DNA of 64,000 nucleotides from Chelydra serpentina. Taxonomy: Eukaryota; Chordata; Testudines; Chelydridae. The stretch spans positions 22,980,501-23,044,500 of the forward strand of contig JBAIAC010000027.1 of NCBI GenBank assembly GCA_037349315.1. Reading direction: 5' to 3'. Position numbers and translations under genes: made by a program. The notes under the pieces were generated by a model. It was not told where the DNA came from. It was given only the letters and a program-made list of their open reading frames with translations, and searched no databases. This document shows, one piece after another, positions 32,811 to 44,305 of the stretch (position 1 is its first letter; every line of letters begins with the position of its first letter).

Positions 32811-33089
32811 GTTAGAGTCATGATTTTTGAATGCTGAGGGTTGGCAATCCTGCATAAATCACTAAGGTGAGAAACTCTGAAGCTCTTTTAAAAGTAGAAC
32901 AGTGAGATTACGATGTAACACAGAGCTCCGGTGAGCCCAAACTGTCGCCTATGTGGCTGCTGGGTGTGAAGTGGCAGCATCTGTGTGCTGAGAAGGCCAC
33001 TGTAGTGGAGATGTTTGGATTCCATGAGCGGTTCCAGGGCCAGGTACGTTTCTTTTGTCACCCATTGTTAAAACCATCTTCCTTCTCAG

Positions 33090-33584
33090 CAGTAGCGTAG
33101 CTGGGGGGGAGCAGGGGGAGCAGCCGCTCCCCCTGTGGCCAAAGCAGCGCCTTAAAAAGTGCCGCCCAAGCCCCGCTGCCGGAGCTGGGCTCGGGTGGGG
33201 ATTTAAAAGGCCCGTGGCTCCTGCAGCCACGTGGAGCCGGCTCCGGCAGCGGGGCTCGGACGACGCTTTAAAAGACCCATGGCTCTTGCAGCCGCGGGGA
33301 GCCGTGGGCCTTTTAAAGCACTGCCCGAGCCCCGCTGCCGGAGCTCCGGTGGCGCTTTAAAGGGCCCGGGGCTCCCCGCAGCGGCTGGAGCTCCAGGCCC
33401 TTTAAATCACCGCCGGGGAAGCCGGTCCGGTCCGGCAGGGCGTACTGGCTCTTGACGGTACGCCGGACCGGCGAGGACCCACCGCCGAAGACCCGGAGCG
33501 CCGCCGGGTGAGTACGGGGGAGCCTGGGGAGGCGCCTTTTTATAGCGCCGCTCCCACTGTGCTCCGGACCTACCTATGCTACTG
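33090..33584. mobile_element. hAT-type MITE, family C copy 1, with TTTAAA/GGCC modules
   Basis: Ends CAGTAGCGTAGCTGGG and CCTATGCTACTG; flanks CTTCTCAG (33082-33089) and CTTCTCAC (33585-33592), 8 bp with one mismatch. The inside holds alternating inverted modules of TTTAAAAGGCCC type joined to CCCCGCTGCCGGAGC and its inverse (33140-33420). The same ends occur at 39287-39600. Confidence 0.92.
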
Positions 33585-33717
33585 CTTCTCACTGCAGATA
33601 ATACCTGCTCTTCATCACAGAGACGTGAGATTCTAAAAATAACCCTCCCTTGGCTGGCTGCTTTCCTGCACTACCTCATTGCTGTCTTCATTCAATTCAG
33701 CTGGGGCCGCTCTCAGT

Positions 33718-33982
33718 GGGTATGTCTGCACTGCAATGAAACACCCGCCGCTGGCCTGGGTCAGCTGACCCAGACTCATGGGGCGTGGGCTATGGGGCTG
33801 TTTAATTACAATGTAGTTGTAGATGTTCGGGCTTCGGCTGGAGCCCGAGCCCTGGGATCCCACAGTGGGGGAGAGGTTCCCAGAGTTCAGGCGCGGGTGT
33901 CTACAAAGCAAGTAAGCATCCCCTTAATCCATCAGCTGACCTGGCCCAGCGGCAGGTGTCTAATTGCAGTGTAAACATACCC
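33718..33982. mobile_element. Palindromic MITE (GGGTATGTCTgCACTGC ends)
   Basis: Left end GGGTATGTCTGCACTGCAAT and right end ATTGCAGTGTAAACATACCC are inverted partners differing at two or three sites. Inner blocks (GCTGACCCAG / CTGACCTGGCCC) also pair. Superfamily not determined; no clear duplication. Confidence 0.75.
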
Positions 33983-34635
33983 TGTGTCTCATGGTAGCTA
34001 ACCCACAATACCAGAAACTAAACCAGGGTGTTCCTCTGCCTCCACAGATGTGCACTGTGCGCCTGAGCCTGCTTCTTGCATGTCACTACTTCTGCTCGTG
34101 GGGCTTGCTCCCAGATTGCTAAATATTCAGGGGTCCTTTTCACTTCAGACTGTATCACATGGAGCTTCCCCACCAGCTTATCTCTGGAAATGAGCTGCGT
34201 TAATATAGCATTCAAACATCAGAGTGTCACCGCAGAGGCCCTGGATCAAGGAAGCCAGGGACGGGATCATTTGGAAGGTTGCTGTGAGAAATGTGCAAGG
34301 AGTTAGCTTGCTTTAGTTTTAGCTGGGGGAGTGGCAGTGGGGAGGCTTGGAGTGAATGGGAGCTGCACAGAACATGGCTGTCATGGTCCCCACACAAGCT
34401 GTGACCCCTGGGCCCCACAGAGAGCTGCTGCTACTTTTGGGGCTCAAACTGGTGCTCTTGTCTCCTAGCCTAGGAGTCTGCCCTGACCTGCCAGAAGAGG
34501 AAGGAGGAGTGCTTCCAGGATGACAGCTTCAATGATGGGATCCTGCATGATCAATAGTTCTTATTTAGCTGGCACGCGAGTTGTGGAGGTCTGCCCGTGG
34601 GGTGAATTGCAAGCAGCCCACCCCAGAGCCGATGT
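33983..34635. other. Unique DNA, no feature seen
   Basis: No supported feature. Confidence 0.4.
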
Positions 34636-34643
34636 CCACCACG

Positions 34644-34895
34644 CAGAGCCGGCTCCAGGCACCAGCTTTCCAAGCTGGTGCTTGGGGCGGCATCGAGACT
34701 GTTGCGGCAATCCGAGTCCCACGGCGGCAATTCGGCAGCAGGTCCGCTCTTCCCGCCCCATTCTCACCCACCGTGGTGGCAATTCGGTGGCAGGTCCGCT
34801 GCTCTTCACTTGCCGCTGCGGGACTCAGACTGCCTGTGTCGGGGCCGGGTCCACAGCGACTGCTTGGGGCGGCAAAATTGTGAGAGCCGCTCCTG
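34644..34895. mobile_element. hAT-type MITE (CAGAGCCGGCTCC ends)
   Basis: Perfect 8-bp duplication CCACCACG (34636-34643 and 34896-34903). Ends CAGAGCCGGCTCCAGGC and TGAGAGCCGCTCCTG. GGTGCTTGGGGCGGC occurs near the left end and TGCTTGGGGCGGCAAAA near the right. Non-coding. Confidence 0.9.
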
Positions 34896-34903
34896 CCACC
34901 ACG

Positions 34904-35328
34904 GGGGGAGGGGGCTGTCTCTCAGCCAATGTTACCTGCTTGGAGCATGTGCAAAGAAGGCTGGTGGCTCTTGCACTACTAAGCATTCTGCAGGAAGCTA
35001 CACAGCTCTAAGCTAGCCACCAGAGAGACCTGATAAAGCAGGGGAGAGAACAATAATGGTGGGGGGGTCACTTCTGCTCTGCTTACCGGACGCAGAGTCA
35101 CTTCCATTGCAACAAAAAAACAGCTATGTAGCATTCCCATGCAGAAAGGGAATCGCACCCGCCAACCCTATTTGTGTTCTGCTCAATAACGTCCCGTCCA
35201 GTGCCCAGAATCACCATGCACTCCTTTGGCCAGGGCTCAGCCTTCTGACCCTGACTGGTTCATCATGGCAGCCAGATCCGATGGGGTTTTAACTCCATTC
35301 CAGGGATATTAAAGGCTGAGGGTCTATC
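34904..35328. other. Unique DNA, no feature seen
   Basis: No supported feature. Confidence 0.4.
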
Positions 35329-36262
35329 AGAGGTGTGACAGGTTGGTATCACAGAAACCCCCTTGGAGCTGCCACCTGGTGTGCCAAGACTACTTCTGCC
35401 CCTGCTTTCCTTTCTTTTCCAGCTTGGGACTTCAGAATCCTGTCTGTTTTCAGCCAGATCCGCTGATCTACTGCAAACCCAGACCCAGGTCTGACCCGCG
35501 TCCACTAACAGCTGTAGGCCTGCCTGGAAGCAGCTCAGGAAGTGCTCTTGCCTTTGACACCCAGGTGCCCAACTCCCAATGGGGTTCAAACCCTGAATAA
35601 CTCCGTTTTATCCTGTATAAAGCTTATAAATAGTTTGCCCTCTATTTCAAAGATAGAAAGATATGCACAGCTGTTTGCCCCCTCCAGGCACTAACACGTA
35701 CTCCAGGTAACTTAATAAGTGAGAAGTTATTTTAATAAGTAAAAAAAGTAGTATTTAAGTGATTCCAAGTAGTAACAGACAGAACAAAGTGAATTACTAA
35801 GTAAAATAAAATAAAACACGCAAGTCTATGTCTAATCACACTCAACACAGATAAAAACCTCACCAGTTCCAGTCTCTTTCTTTCACAGGCTATGGTCTTC
35901 CTAGCCTGGGTCCAGCAATCGCTCACACCCCCTATTGTGCTTGTCCTTTGTTCCAGAATCTTTCAGGTGTGTCGGTGGGGGGGTGGAGAGGTTCACTCTT
36001 TAGCCAGCTGAAGACAAGATGGAGGGGTCTTCCCGGGGTTTAAATAAACTTTCTCCCCTGGATGGATGCTCCTCCCCACTCCCTCTGTAGCATCATGTTA
36101 CCCTGGAGTTTTGGGGTTACATGTCCATGCACAACTCAGCAACCAGCCCAGCCAGTCGCATTCCTGGACAAGCTCAGATGTGGATAGGGGTCTGCAACTT
36201 CTTTTGTCTGTTTAAGAGTTTCTTGATTGGGCACATTCCTTTCTCCAGACATGAGAGAAGTT

Positions 36263-36325
36263 AGGGGGTTAGACTAGATGACCTCCTGAGGTCCCTTCCA
36301 ACCCTGAGATTCTATGATTCTATGA
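36263..36325 (+). mobile_element. CR1-A tail fragment in the solo LTR
   Basis: GGGGGTTAGACTAGATGACC then CTGAGATTCTATGATTCTATGA, a tail-only copy. Confidence 0.8.
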
Positions 36326-36443
36326 TCCCATGCTCTTACAAAGGCTATGTATAAAACTAGCAAATATATAACCAATATTCATAACTTCAACTACAAAAAT
36401 GATACATGCATACAAACAGGAGGAATAGATTCAGTAGATTTCA

Positions 36444-36626
36444 GGGGGAGACGGATACCTCAGTGGTTTGAGCATTAGCCTGCTAAACACAGGGTTGTGA
36501 GTTCAATCCTTGAGGGGGCCATTTAGGGATCTGGGGCAAAAATTGGGGATTGGTCCTGCTTTGAGCAGGGGGTTGGACTAGATGACCTCCTAAGGTCCCT
36601 TCCAACTCCGATATTCTATGATTCTA
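36444..36626 (+). mobile_element. Cry SINE, second copy
   Basis: Head GGATACCTCAGTGGTTTGAG (A box), GGTTGTGAGTTCAATCC (B box), body ATTTAGGGATCTGGGGC and CR1-like tail ending ATATTCTATGATTCTA. Close to the copy at 5421-5604. It sits inside the solo LTR and so is younger. Confidence 0.93.
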
Positions 36627-36681
36627 GATCATAACTGTTACAGAGATATGTCACATGTAGCATACAACATGTGATGAAAAA

Positions 36682-37863
36682 GATGATGAGATAACTGGCT
36701 CTGTGGATGAGGGGAAAGCAGTGGATGTGCTTGACTTTAGCAAAGCTTTTGATACAGTCTCCCACAGTATTCTTGCCAGCAAGTTAAAGAAGTATGGGGT
36801 GGATGAATGGACGGTAAGGTGGATAGAAAACTGGCTGGATGGTCACGCTCAATGGGTAGTGATCAATGGCTCCATGTCTAGTTGGCAGCCGGTATCAAGT
36901 GGAGTGCCCCAAGGGTCGGTGCTGGGGCCGGTTTTGTTCAATATCTTCATCAACGATCTGGAGGATGGTGTGGACTGCACCCTTAGCAAGTTTGCAGATG
37001 ACACTAAACTGGGAGGAGTGGTTGATAAACTGGAGGGTAGGGATAGGATACAGAGGGACCTAGACAAATTAGAGGATTGGGCCAAAAGAAATCTGATGAG
37101 GTTCAACAAGGACAAGTGCAGAGTCCTGCACTTAGGACGGAAGAATCCCATGCACTGCTACAGACTAGGGACCGAATGGCTGGGCAGCAGTTCTGCAGAA
37201 AAGAACCTAGTGGTTACAGTGGTCGAAAAGCTGAATATGAGTCAGCAGTGTGCCCTTGTTGCCAAGAAGGCTAACGGCATTTTGGGCTGTATAAGTAGGG
37301 GCATTTCCAGCAGATCGAGGGATGTGATTATTCCCCTCTATTCGGCACTGGTGAGGCCTCATTTGGAGTACTGTGTCCAGTTTTGGGCCGCACACTACAA
37401 GAAGGATGTGGATAAATTGGAAAGAGTCCAGCGGAGGGCAACAAAAATGAGCAGGGGGCTAGAGCACATGACTTATGAGGAGAGGCTGAGGGAACTGGGA
37501 TTGTTTAGCCTGCAGAAGAGAAGAATGAGGGGGGATTTGAAACTGCTTTCAACTACCTGAAAGGAGGTTCCAAAGAGGATGAATCTAGACAGTTCTCAGT
37601 GGTAGAAATTGACAGAACAAGGAGTAATGGTCTCAAGTTGCAGAGGGGGAGGTTTAGGTTGGATATTAGGAAAAACGTTTTCACTAAGCGGGTGGTGAAA
37701 CACTGGAATGGGTTACCTAAGGAGGTGGTGGAATCTCCTTCCTTAGAGGTTTTTAAGGTCAGGCTGGGATGATTTAGTTGGGGTTGGTCCTGCTTTGAGC
37801 AGGGGGTTGGACTAGATGACCTCCTGAGGTCCCTTCCAACCCTGAGATTCTATGATTCTATGA
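36682..37863 (+). mobile_element. CR1-A copy inserted in the solo LTR
   Basis: Starts in RT (GATGAGATAACTGGCTCTGT) and runs to ATTCTATGATTCTATGA at 37863. The frame 36703-37560 carries [37 protein letters not shown] and [13 protein letters not shown] frameshift near 37540 cuts the C-terminal region, and a short deletion removes part of the terminal LDKALAG stretch near 37760. Confidence 0.92.
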
Positions 37864-38002
37864 ATACATATTCCAGCTACATCATATATACATTTATAAG
37901 CATCTCCCCATAAAGTCTTATGGAGACACCGTTACAAGAGGAAAGGAGCTGGAAGATGAGACAGGAAGGAACTCTGGCTGTGGCCTGCATATTGCTGTAG
38001 GG

Positions 38003-39115
38003 CATGGGTTGTCACAACAAATGTTTTGGTGGCCTGTTGCTAGTGGCCAGTATGACAATTTTTCCAAAAAACTTAATTAGCTTTAGGAAAAACAAATAAA
38101 TATGCACAATTGCCTGTCCAAATCATTGTAATTTATTTATGTAGGTTTTTTTAAAAAGACTCAATAATAACAACAATGTACAGTTGTCTCTATGCTTTAC
38201 TGGACCTAAACAGAATAGAAACATAAATAAGGCGTTTTGCATGGTTTTGTCTTTTGTTGTTCTTTCCTTTGCCTTTTATTTTAGACTCGCTAGCTAGTAA
38301 GTCTGCTGCTGTGAAAAGTGATATTTGTATGTTTGTTAATATCACTTTTCACAGCGGCAGACTTGTTAGCTGGCTGGGAGGCAGTGAAAAGTGATATTAA
38401 CAAACATAGGAGTATCACTTTTCACAGCAGACTTACTCAGCGCTGGCAAGCCAGGGGACAAATTAAGGCCCTCGGGTCACCTCCTGTCCTGGCTAGACCA
38501 GTGCCAGCCTGCAGTGCCATCCATCTCAGCACAACAATGTGCCATAGGAGGAGAAGAGATACTCAAAGCAAAGATGCAGCTTCTCCCATGGAAACAGCAC
38601 CAAGAAAGGTTTCTTTCGCTTGTCAGCTCAGTATCTGGCAGGTTATTCCTCACCATTGCCAGGAACTTATTTTCTAGCTCTGGAAGGAAGTGTGTATGGA
38701 TGTAGTTCCCAGGGCAGTGGGTAGGGAGGCATTGGGGGCCAGAGGTGATGGGGTGGATTGGTCATGGGCTGGGGGAGGCAGCAGGGGCCAGAGGCGATGA
38801 GGGGGTGTGAGCAGTGAAGCCCAGTAGCTGGAGCCTGCCACCACATGGCCAAAGCTTGCCGCCTGCCACCACATGGCCAGAGCTTGCCGCCTGCCACCCC
38901 AGGACAGGCCGGACGCCTGAGCCCCGCTGCCCATGGGAGGATGGAGAACTGACACCAGCTGTCTGCTCCTCCAGCATTTGTGGCTCCAGAGGGAGGCAGA
39001 GCCCAACCTGTACTTGCAGACCTAGGGGAGGGGCAAATGCTTGGCCGCCACAATCACCACCCAGGTGCCTGTGGCCGCAAGAAAAGCTTCTGGTGGCCAC
39101 ATTTGAGAAACGCTG
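38003..39115. mobile_element. Non-autonomous hAT element, about 1.1 kb
   Basis: Flanked by CTGTAGGG (37995-38002) and CTCTAGGG (39116-39123), 8 bp with one mismatch. Left end CATGGGTTGTCACAACAAAT is a degenerate partner of the right end GGCCACATTTGAGAAACGCTG. It holds two inner palindromes (38289-38436) and three near-repeats of TGCCACCACATGGCC type (38826-38900). No transposase frame. Confidence 0.75.
38289..38436. repeat. Double palindrome inside hAT element
   Basis: Arms 38289-38324 and 38339-38374 (AAGTCTGCTGCTGTGAAAAG with its inverse) form a hairpin of about 36 bp per arm and a 14-base loop. A second, shorter hairpin of the same sequence (GTGAAAAGTGATAT / TATCACTTTTCAC) lies at 38384-38436. 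Confidence 0.85.
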
Positions 39116-39286
39116 CTCTAGGGTATAAAACAAGGCCTCACTTGGCTCCCTGGGTGGGTGGGGAGAGGGAGAGGCACAGAAATGCCCTGGGAACTACATC
39201 CATACACAAGCGGTACAAGATAAGCCATGTTCCTGCAAGCTTTGGCCATAGACTGAGGATTCCCCAACCCAGCCGAGCGTGTGTAG

Positions 39287-39600
39287 CAGTAGCGTAGCCA
39301 GGGAGGGAGCAGGGGGAGCGGCTGCTCCCCCTGTTAGCAGAAGTGGTGCCTTAAAAAGGAAGCGGCGCCTTTTTTTAGCAGAGCTAAAAGGTGCTGCTTC
39401 TTGCGCTCACCCAGCGGCGCTCCGGGTCTTCGGCGGCATTTTGGCGGCGGGTACCACCGAATACCCGGAGTGAGTGAGGACCCACCGCCGAAGACCCGGA
39501 GCGCCGCCTGAGGCGCCGCTGCGTGAGTACAGGGGGAGCCTGGGTAGGCGCCTTTTTATAGCGCCGCTCCCCCTGTGCTCCGGACCTGCCTACGCTACTG
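39287..39600. mobile_element. hAT-type MITE, family C copy 2
   Basis: Perfect 8-bp duplication GTGTGTAG (39279-39286 and 39601-39608). Ends CAGTAGCGTAGCCAGGG and TGCCTACGCTACTG. Shares ends and the block GCTCCGGACCTrCC with the copy at 33090-33584, but the inside differs and lacks the TTTAAA modules. Confidence 0.93.
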
Positions 39601-39654
39601 GTGTGTAGCGAGGTGGGGTGGTGCCCCAGCACTCCGCAGAGGGCCAAGATACCC

Positions 39655-39923
39655 TACATGGTATGTTTTGGTGTCCACAATTCACGAAGGATAGTGAAAA
39701 ATTGGAGAGGATTCAGCCAAGAGCCACAAGAATGATTAAACTATTGGAAAGCAGGTCTTAGAGTGAAAGTCTCAAGGAGCTCCATCTCTTCAGCTTAAGA
39801 AAGAGAAAGTTAAGGGGTGACTTGATCACAGTCTCTAAGTCACTACGAGGGGAACACAAATTTGTTAATAGCCTAGCAGACAAAGGTATAACAAGATTGA
39901 ATGTCTGGATTAAATTTAGAAGT
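39655..39923 (+). mobile_element. CR1-E 3' ORF2 region, part 1
   Basis: Decayed CR1 coding that reads like the region after RT (a KNWRG-like, then SLKELHLFSLRKRKLRGDL-like, patchy over frames). It is cut at 39923 by CR1-A and resumes at 42487. Confidence 0.7.
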
Positions 39924-42486
39924 GTGAGCAACAAGGGTAATGTCGTGGTGGGAGTCTGCTACAGACCACCAGACCAGGGGGATGAGGTGGACGAGGCTTT
40001 CTTCCAGCAACTAACAGAAGTTACTAGATCACAGGCCCTGGTTCTCCTGGGAGACTTTAATCACCCCGATATCTGCTGGGAGAGCAATACAGCGGTCACA
40101 GCCAATCCAGGAAGTTTTTGGAAAGTGTAGGGGACAATTTCCTGGTGCAAGTGCTGGAGGAACCAACTAGGGGAAAAGCTCTTCTTGACCTGCTGCTCAC
40201 AAACAGGGAAGAAATAGTAGAGGAAGCAATAGTGGATGGGAACCTGGGAGGCAGTGACCATGAGATGGTCAAGTTCAGGATCCTGACACAAGGAAGAAAG
40301 GAGAGCAGTAGAACAGAGACCCTGGACTTCAGAAAAGCAGACTTTGACTCCCTCAGGGAACTGATGGGCAAGGTCCCCTGGGAGAATAACATGACGGGAA
40401 AAGGAGTCGAGGAAAGCTGGCTGTATTTTAAAGAATCCTTATTGAGGTTGCAGGAACAAACCATCCCAATGTGTAGGAAGAAAAACAAATATGGCAGGCG
40501 ACCAGCTTGGCTTAACAGTGAAATCCTTGCTCGTCTTAAACACAAAAAAGCAGTTTACAAGAAGTGGAAGATTGGACTAATGACCAGGGAGGAGTATAAA
40601 AGTATTGCTCAGGCATGCAGGAGTAAAATTAGGAAGGCCAAATCACACTTGGAGTTGCAGCTAGCCGGAGATGTTAGGAGTAACAAGAAAGGTTTCTTCA
40701 GGTATGTTAGCAACAAGAAGAAAGTCAAGGAAAGTGTGGGCCCCTTGCTGAAGGAGGGAGGGAACCTAATGACGGAGGATGTGGAGAAAGCTAGTGTACT
40801 CAATGCTTTTTTTGCCTCTGTCTTCACAGACAAGGTCAGCTCCCAGACAGCTGCACTCCGCAGCACGGTATGGGGAGGAGGTGACCAGCCCTCTGTGGAG
40901 AAAGAAGTAGTTCGGGACTATTTAGAAAAGCTGGACGAGCACAAGTCCATGGGGCCGGATGCTCTGCATCCGAGGGTGGTAACGGAGTTGGCCGATGTGA
41001 TTGCAGAGCCATTGGCCATTATCTTTGACAAATCATGGCAATCGGGGGAGGTCCCGGATGACTGGAAAAAAGCTAATGTAGTGCCCATCTTTAAAAAAGG
41101 GAAGAAGGAAGATCCGGGGAAGTACAGGCCAGTCAGTCTCACCTCAGTCCCTGGAAAAATCATGGAACAGGTCCTCAAGGAATCAATTGTGAACCACTTA
41201 AAGGAGGGGAAAATGATCAGGAACAGTCAGCATGGATTCACCAAGGGCAAGTCATGCCTGACTAACCTAATTGCCTTCTATGATGAGATAACTGGCTCTG
41301 TGGATGAGGGGAAAGCAGTGGATGTGCTATTTCTTGACTTTAGCAAAGCTTTTGATACAGTCTCCCACAATATTCTTGCCAGCAAGTTAAAGAAGTATGG
41401 GCTGGATGAATGGACGGTAAGGTGGATAGAAAACTGGCTGGATGGTCGGACTCAACGGGTAGTGATCAATGGTTCCATGTCTAGTTGGCAGCCGGTATCA
41501 AGTGGAGTGTCCCAAGGGTCGGTGCTGGGGACGGTTTTGTTCAATATCTTCATTAACGATCTGGAGGATGGTGTGGACTGCACCTTTAGCAAGTTTGCAG
41601 ATGACACTAAACTGGGAGGAGTGGTTGATACGCTGGAGGGTAGGGATAGGATACAGAGGGACCTAGACAAATTAGAGGATTGGGCCAAAAGAAATCTGAT
41701 GAGGTTCAACAAGGACAAGTGCAGAATCCTGCACTTAGGACGGAAGAATCCCATGCACTGCTACAGACTAGGGACCGAATGGCTGGGCAGCAGTTCTGCA
41801 GAAAAGGACCTAGGGGTTACAGTGGACGAAAAGCTGAATATGAGTCAACAGTGTGCCCTTGTTGCCAAGAAGGCTAATGGCATTTTGGGTTGTATAAGTA
41901 GGGGCATTTCCAGCAGATCGAGGGACGTGATTGTTCCCCTCTATTCGGCACTGGTGAGGCCTCTTTTGGAGTACTGTATCCAGTTTTGGGCCCCACACTA
42001 CAAGAAGGATGTGGATAAATTGGAAAGAGTCCAGCGGACGGCAACAAAAATGATTAGGGGGCTGGAGCACATGACTTATGAGGAGAGGCTGAGGGAACTG
42101 GGATTGTTTAGCCTGCAGAAGAGAAGAATGAGGGGATTTGATAGCTGCTTTCAACTACCTGAAAGGGGGTTCCAAAGAGGATGGATCTAGACTGTTCTCA
42201 GTGGTAGAAGATGACAGAACAAGGCGTAATGATCTCAAGTTGCAGAGGGGGAGGTTTAGGTTGGATATTAGGAAAAACGTTTTCACTAGTAGGGTGGTGA
42301 AGCACTGGAATGGGTTACCTAGGGAGGTGGTGGAATCTCCTTCCTTAGAGGTTTTTAAGGTCAGGCTTGACAATGCCCTGGCTGGGATGATTTAGTAGGG
42401 TTTGGTCCTGCTTTGAGCAGGGGGTTGGACTAGATGACCTCCTGAGGTCCCTTCCAACCCTGAGATTCTATGATTCTATGATTCTA
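39924..42486 (+). mobile_element. CR1-A copy inserted in CR1-E
   Basis: Starts in the endonuclease (NKGNVVVGVCYRPPDQ) and runs to the tail ATTCTATGATTCTATGATTC. It is the best-preserved CR1-A ORF2 here. The host CR1-E continues on both sides. Confidence 0.93.
39930..42395 (+). pseudogene. CR1-A ORF2, 5'-truncated, two frameshifts
   Basis: Frame 39930-40130 gives VCYRPPDQGDEVDEAF and [13 protein letters not shown], then a frameshift near 40105. Frame 40118-42190 (690 codons) gives the rest of the endonuclease ([10 protein letters not shown]), the basic linker ([17 protein letters not shown]), RT blocks ([64 protein letters not shown]) and [14 protein letters not shown] one-base loss near 42135 moves the C-terminal end to frame 42138-42395 ([19 protein letters not shown]). 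Pro-to-Ser in the GVPQG block (GVSQG) is a copy-specific change. Confidence 0.9.
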
Positions 42487-42748
42487 AGTGGAAGCTAGAC
42501 AAATTCTGACTGGAAATAAGGCACAGATTTTCAGCAGTGAGGGTTATCAATCGTTGGAACAACTTACCCAGGACTGTGGTGGATTCTGCATGTCTGGGAA
42601 TCTTTAAATGAGGACTGGACATTTCTCTAAAAGACATGTTCTAGTTCAAACAGGAATTAATTCAGTGCAGATCTCTGGCCTGTGTTATGCAGGCAGTCAG
42701 ATTAGATGATGACAAATGGTCCCTTCTGGCCTTATGCTCTACGAATGT
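42487..42748 (+). mobile_element. CR1-E 3' end, part 2
   Basis: Continues with a decayed KWKLDKF, then VINRWNNLPRTVVDSA-like coding and the tail CAGTCAGATTAGATGATGAC, AATGGTCCCTTCTGGCC. The tail resembles family D rather than A. Confidence 0.75.
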
Positions 42749-44297
42749 ATGTAGCTAGCTACCTCCTCCAGTGTTGTGCTCCTCTTTCCTTGTAGATCTT
42801 GTATGACAGGGCAGTTATTTCCAGGGCTTCATGTCTGCTCATTAACAATGAGAGAACATAGGCACTTGCAGATAAAAGATCCTGTTTAAACTGTGTTTCT
42901 TCCTTGAAGAACATACCTGGAAAGTAGGGTGTACATGGAAGTCTCCATTTCCCCAGTCCACATCAAATGTTCCAGCTCTGCTCCCTAGTATTGTTGTTCA
43001 TTTCCGCTGGGACCCTTTCCAATACAGATTTCTCTACAAAGGAATGTTGCTGTTTTGCCCTAAGTCTTGCTTGCATATCCATTAGCTTCTCTACACAGCA
43101 CCCCAATGGTACTATATTGCTATGCAAATAGAAGAAAGCTCTAATTTGCAATATAGCTAAAAATAAAGAAGCATTATTAAGATTAATTATTAAAATCTTC
43201 CAGGGCTATTGATACAATTTAAATGTTCTTATGTGCCAACACTGTGACCTGTCAGAAATCTGATTGGCTGCAGCTCCATTAAGGTTGACAGTCACCCCTC
43301 ATTTCCCAGGCCATTCTGCACAAGCTGGCTTTGAGGAATATCACAAGCATTCTGAGGTGTCACTGGGCTGAGGCAGTGTTGGGAGGTCACAGTACAGTGT
43401 AACAAAGCTGTGACACGCCAACTACAACGTTTTCTCTGGAAGGCAAAACTCTAGTTTGAGCTCACGCCCTCGGGGACAGCTCATAAATCCCATTACCTTC
43501 TTTCGCTTCACTGCTCACTGGAGGGAAAATGAAACTTCAGGAGTCTCTTGCTTAATTCATTTCTAAATGATTCTTTCATTTAAACATGACACTGTTGGAA
43601 ATGCTTGTCCCATTCCATGTCTGCTGTATCTCTTGCAAAGCCTGCACCGCTCCATGTGCTCGCAATTGTGTGCAGTCGTCAGCGTTTGCATTTGAATATG
43701 CCTCTTGTGCAAAGTTTTAAACTTCAAGACACAAATTTTAATGTCACTGAATTTATAAAATATGCAAATTGGCCCATCCTATGGAGTCATAATTGCTCAG
43801 CATAATTTGCATACCAAGTGAATGCAGGCTTCAGATATGAAGTTTGAGTCTTAGTGACTCCCAGGAGTTGTCACTATTTGAACCTCCTTCCATTGGCGGC
43901 AACTGCTCTGACAGGCTACCCAGCTACTAGCTGAGGGCCTATTGTAGGACAGGTATGCTCAGGAAATCATGCTATGGCAGTTGTGCTTATTTGGCATGTC
44001 AAGTCCTATTTTACATTCATGACCAGACTGTGCCTGCCTCCTACCTCCACCTCCTCAGTATGGAGCAAAGAATTGTTATTCTTGGCTCATCATAACTGTG
44101 AGGAAAATCAAATCCCATCTGTTTCTTTCAAAAGGAGGGAACAGAATGAGAGAATCGGCAGCAAACTCCTCTTGCTAAACACCCCCGTCCTGCCCATCAC
44201 CATCTCTAGCCTTGCTGTGCCTCATGCTTGTCAGTGCTATAAACACAGTGCCTTTCCTCCTGGCACCATTAGTCATCTGGCTGGTCCCAGGGGGCCA
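42749..44297. other. Unique AT-rich DNA, no feature seen
   Basis: About 1.5 kb without supported repeats or genes. Confidence 0.45.
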
Positions 44298-44305
44298 TCC
44301 TGAAG

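Larger units (their letters stand above)
35334..37936. mobile_element. Solo LTR (retrovirus-type), host of later insertions
   Basis: Begins TGTGACAGG and ends ACCGTTACA, flanked by the perfect 5-bp duplication AGAGG (35329-35333 and 37937-37941). Without the nested SINE and CR1 pieces it is roughly 1.2 kb and non-coding, so it is a solo LTR. An inner A-rich part (35705-35815) resembles the LTR at 54116-55119. Transcription direction is not certain. Confidence 0.78.

Noticed and set aside
32381..32855. Several overlapping proline/arginine-rich frames
   Set aside because: All lie in the GC-rich hAT MITE at 32420-32810; composition artefacts.
34520..35016. Open frames of 163 and 112 codons
   Set aside because: They cross the MITE at 34644-34895 and have no motif.
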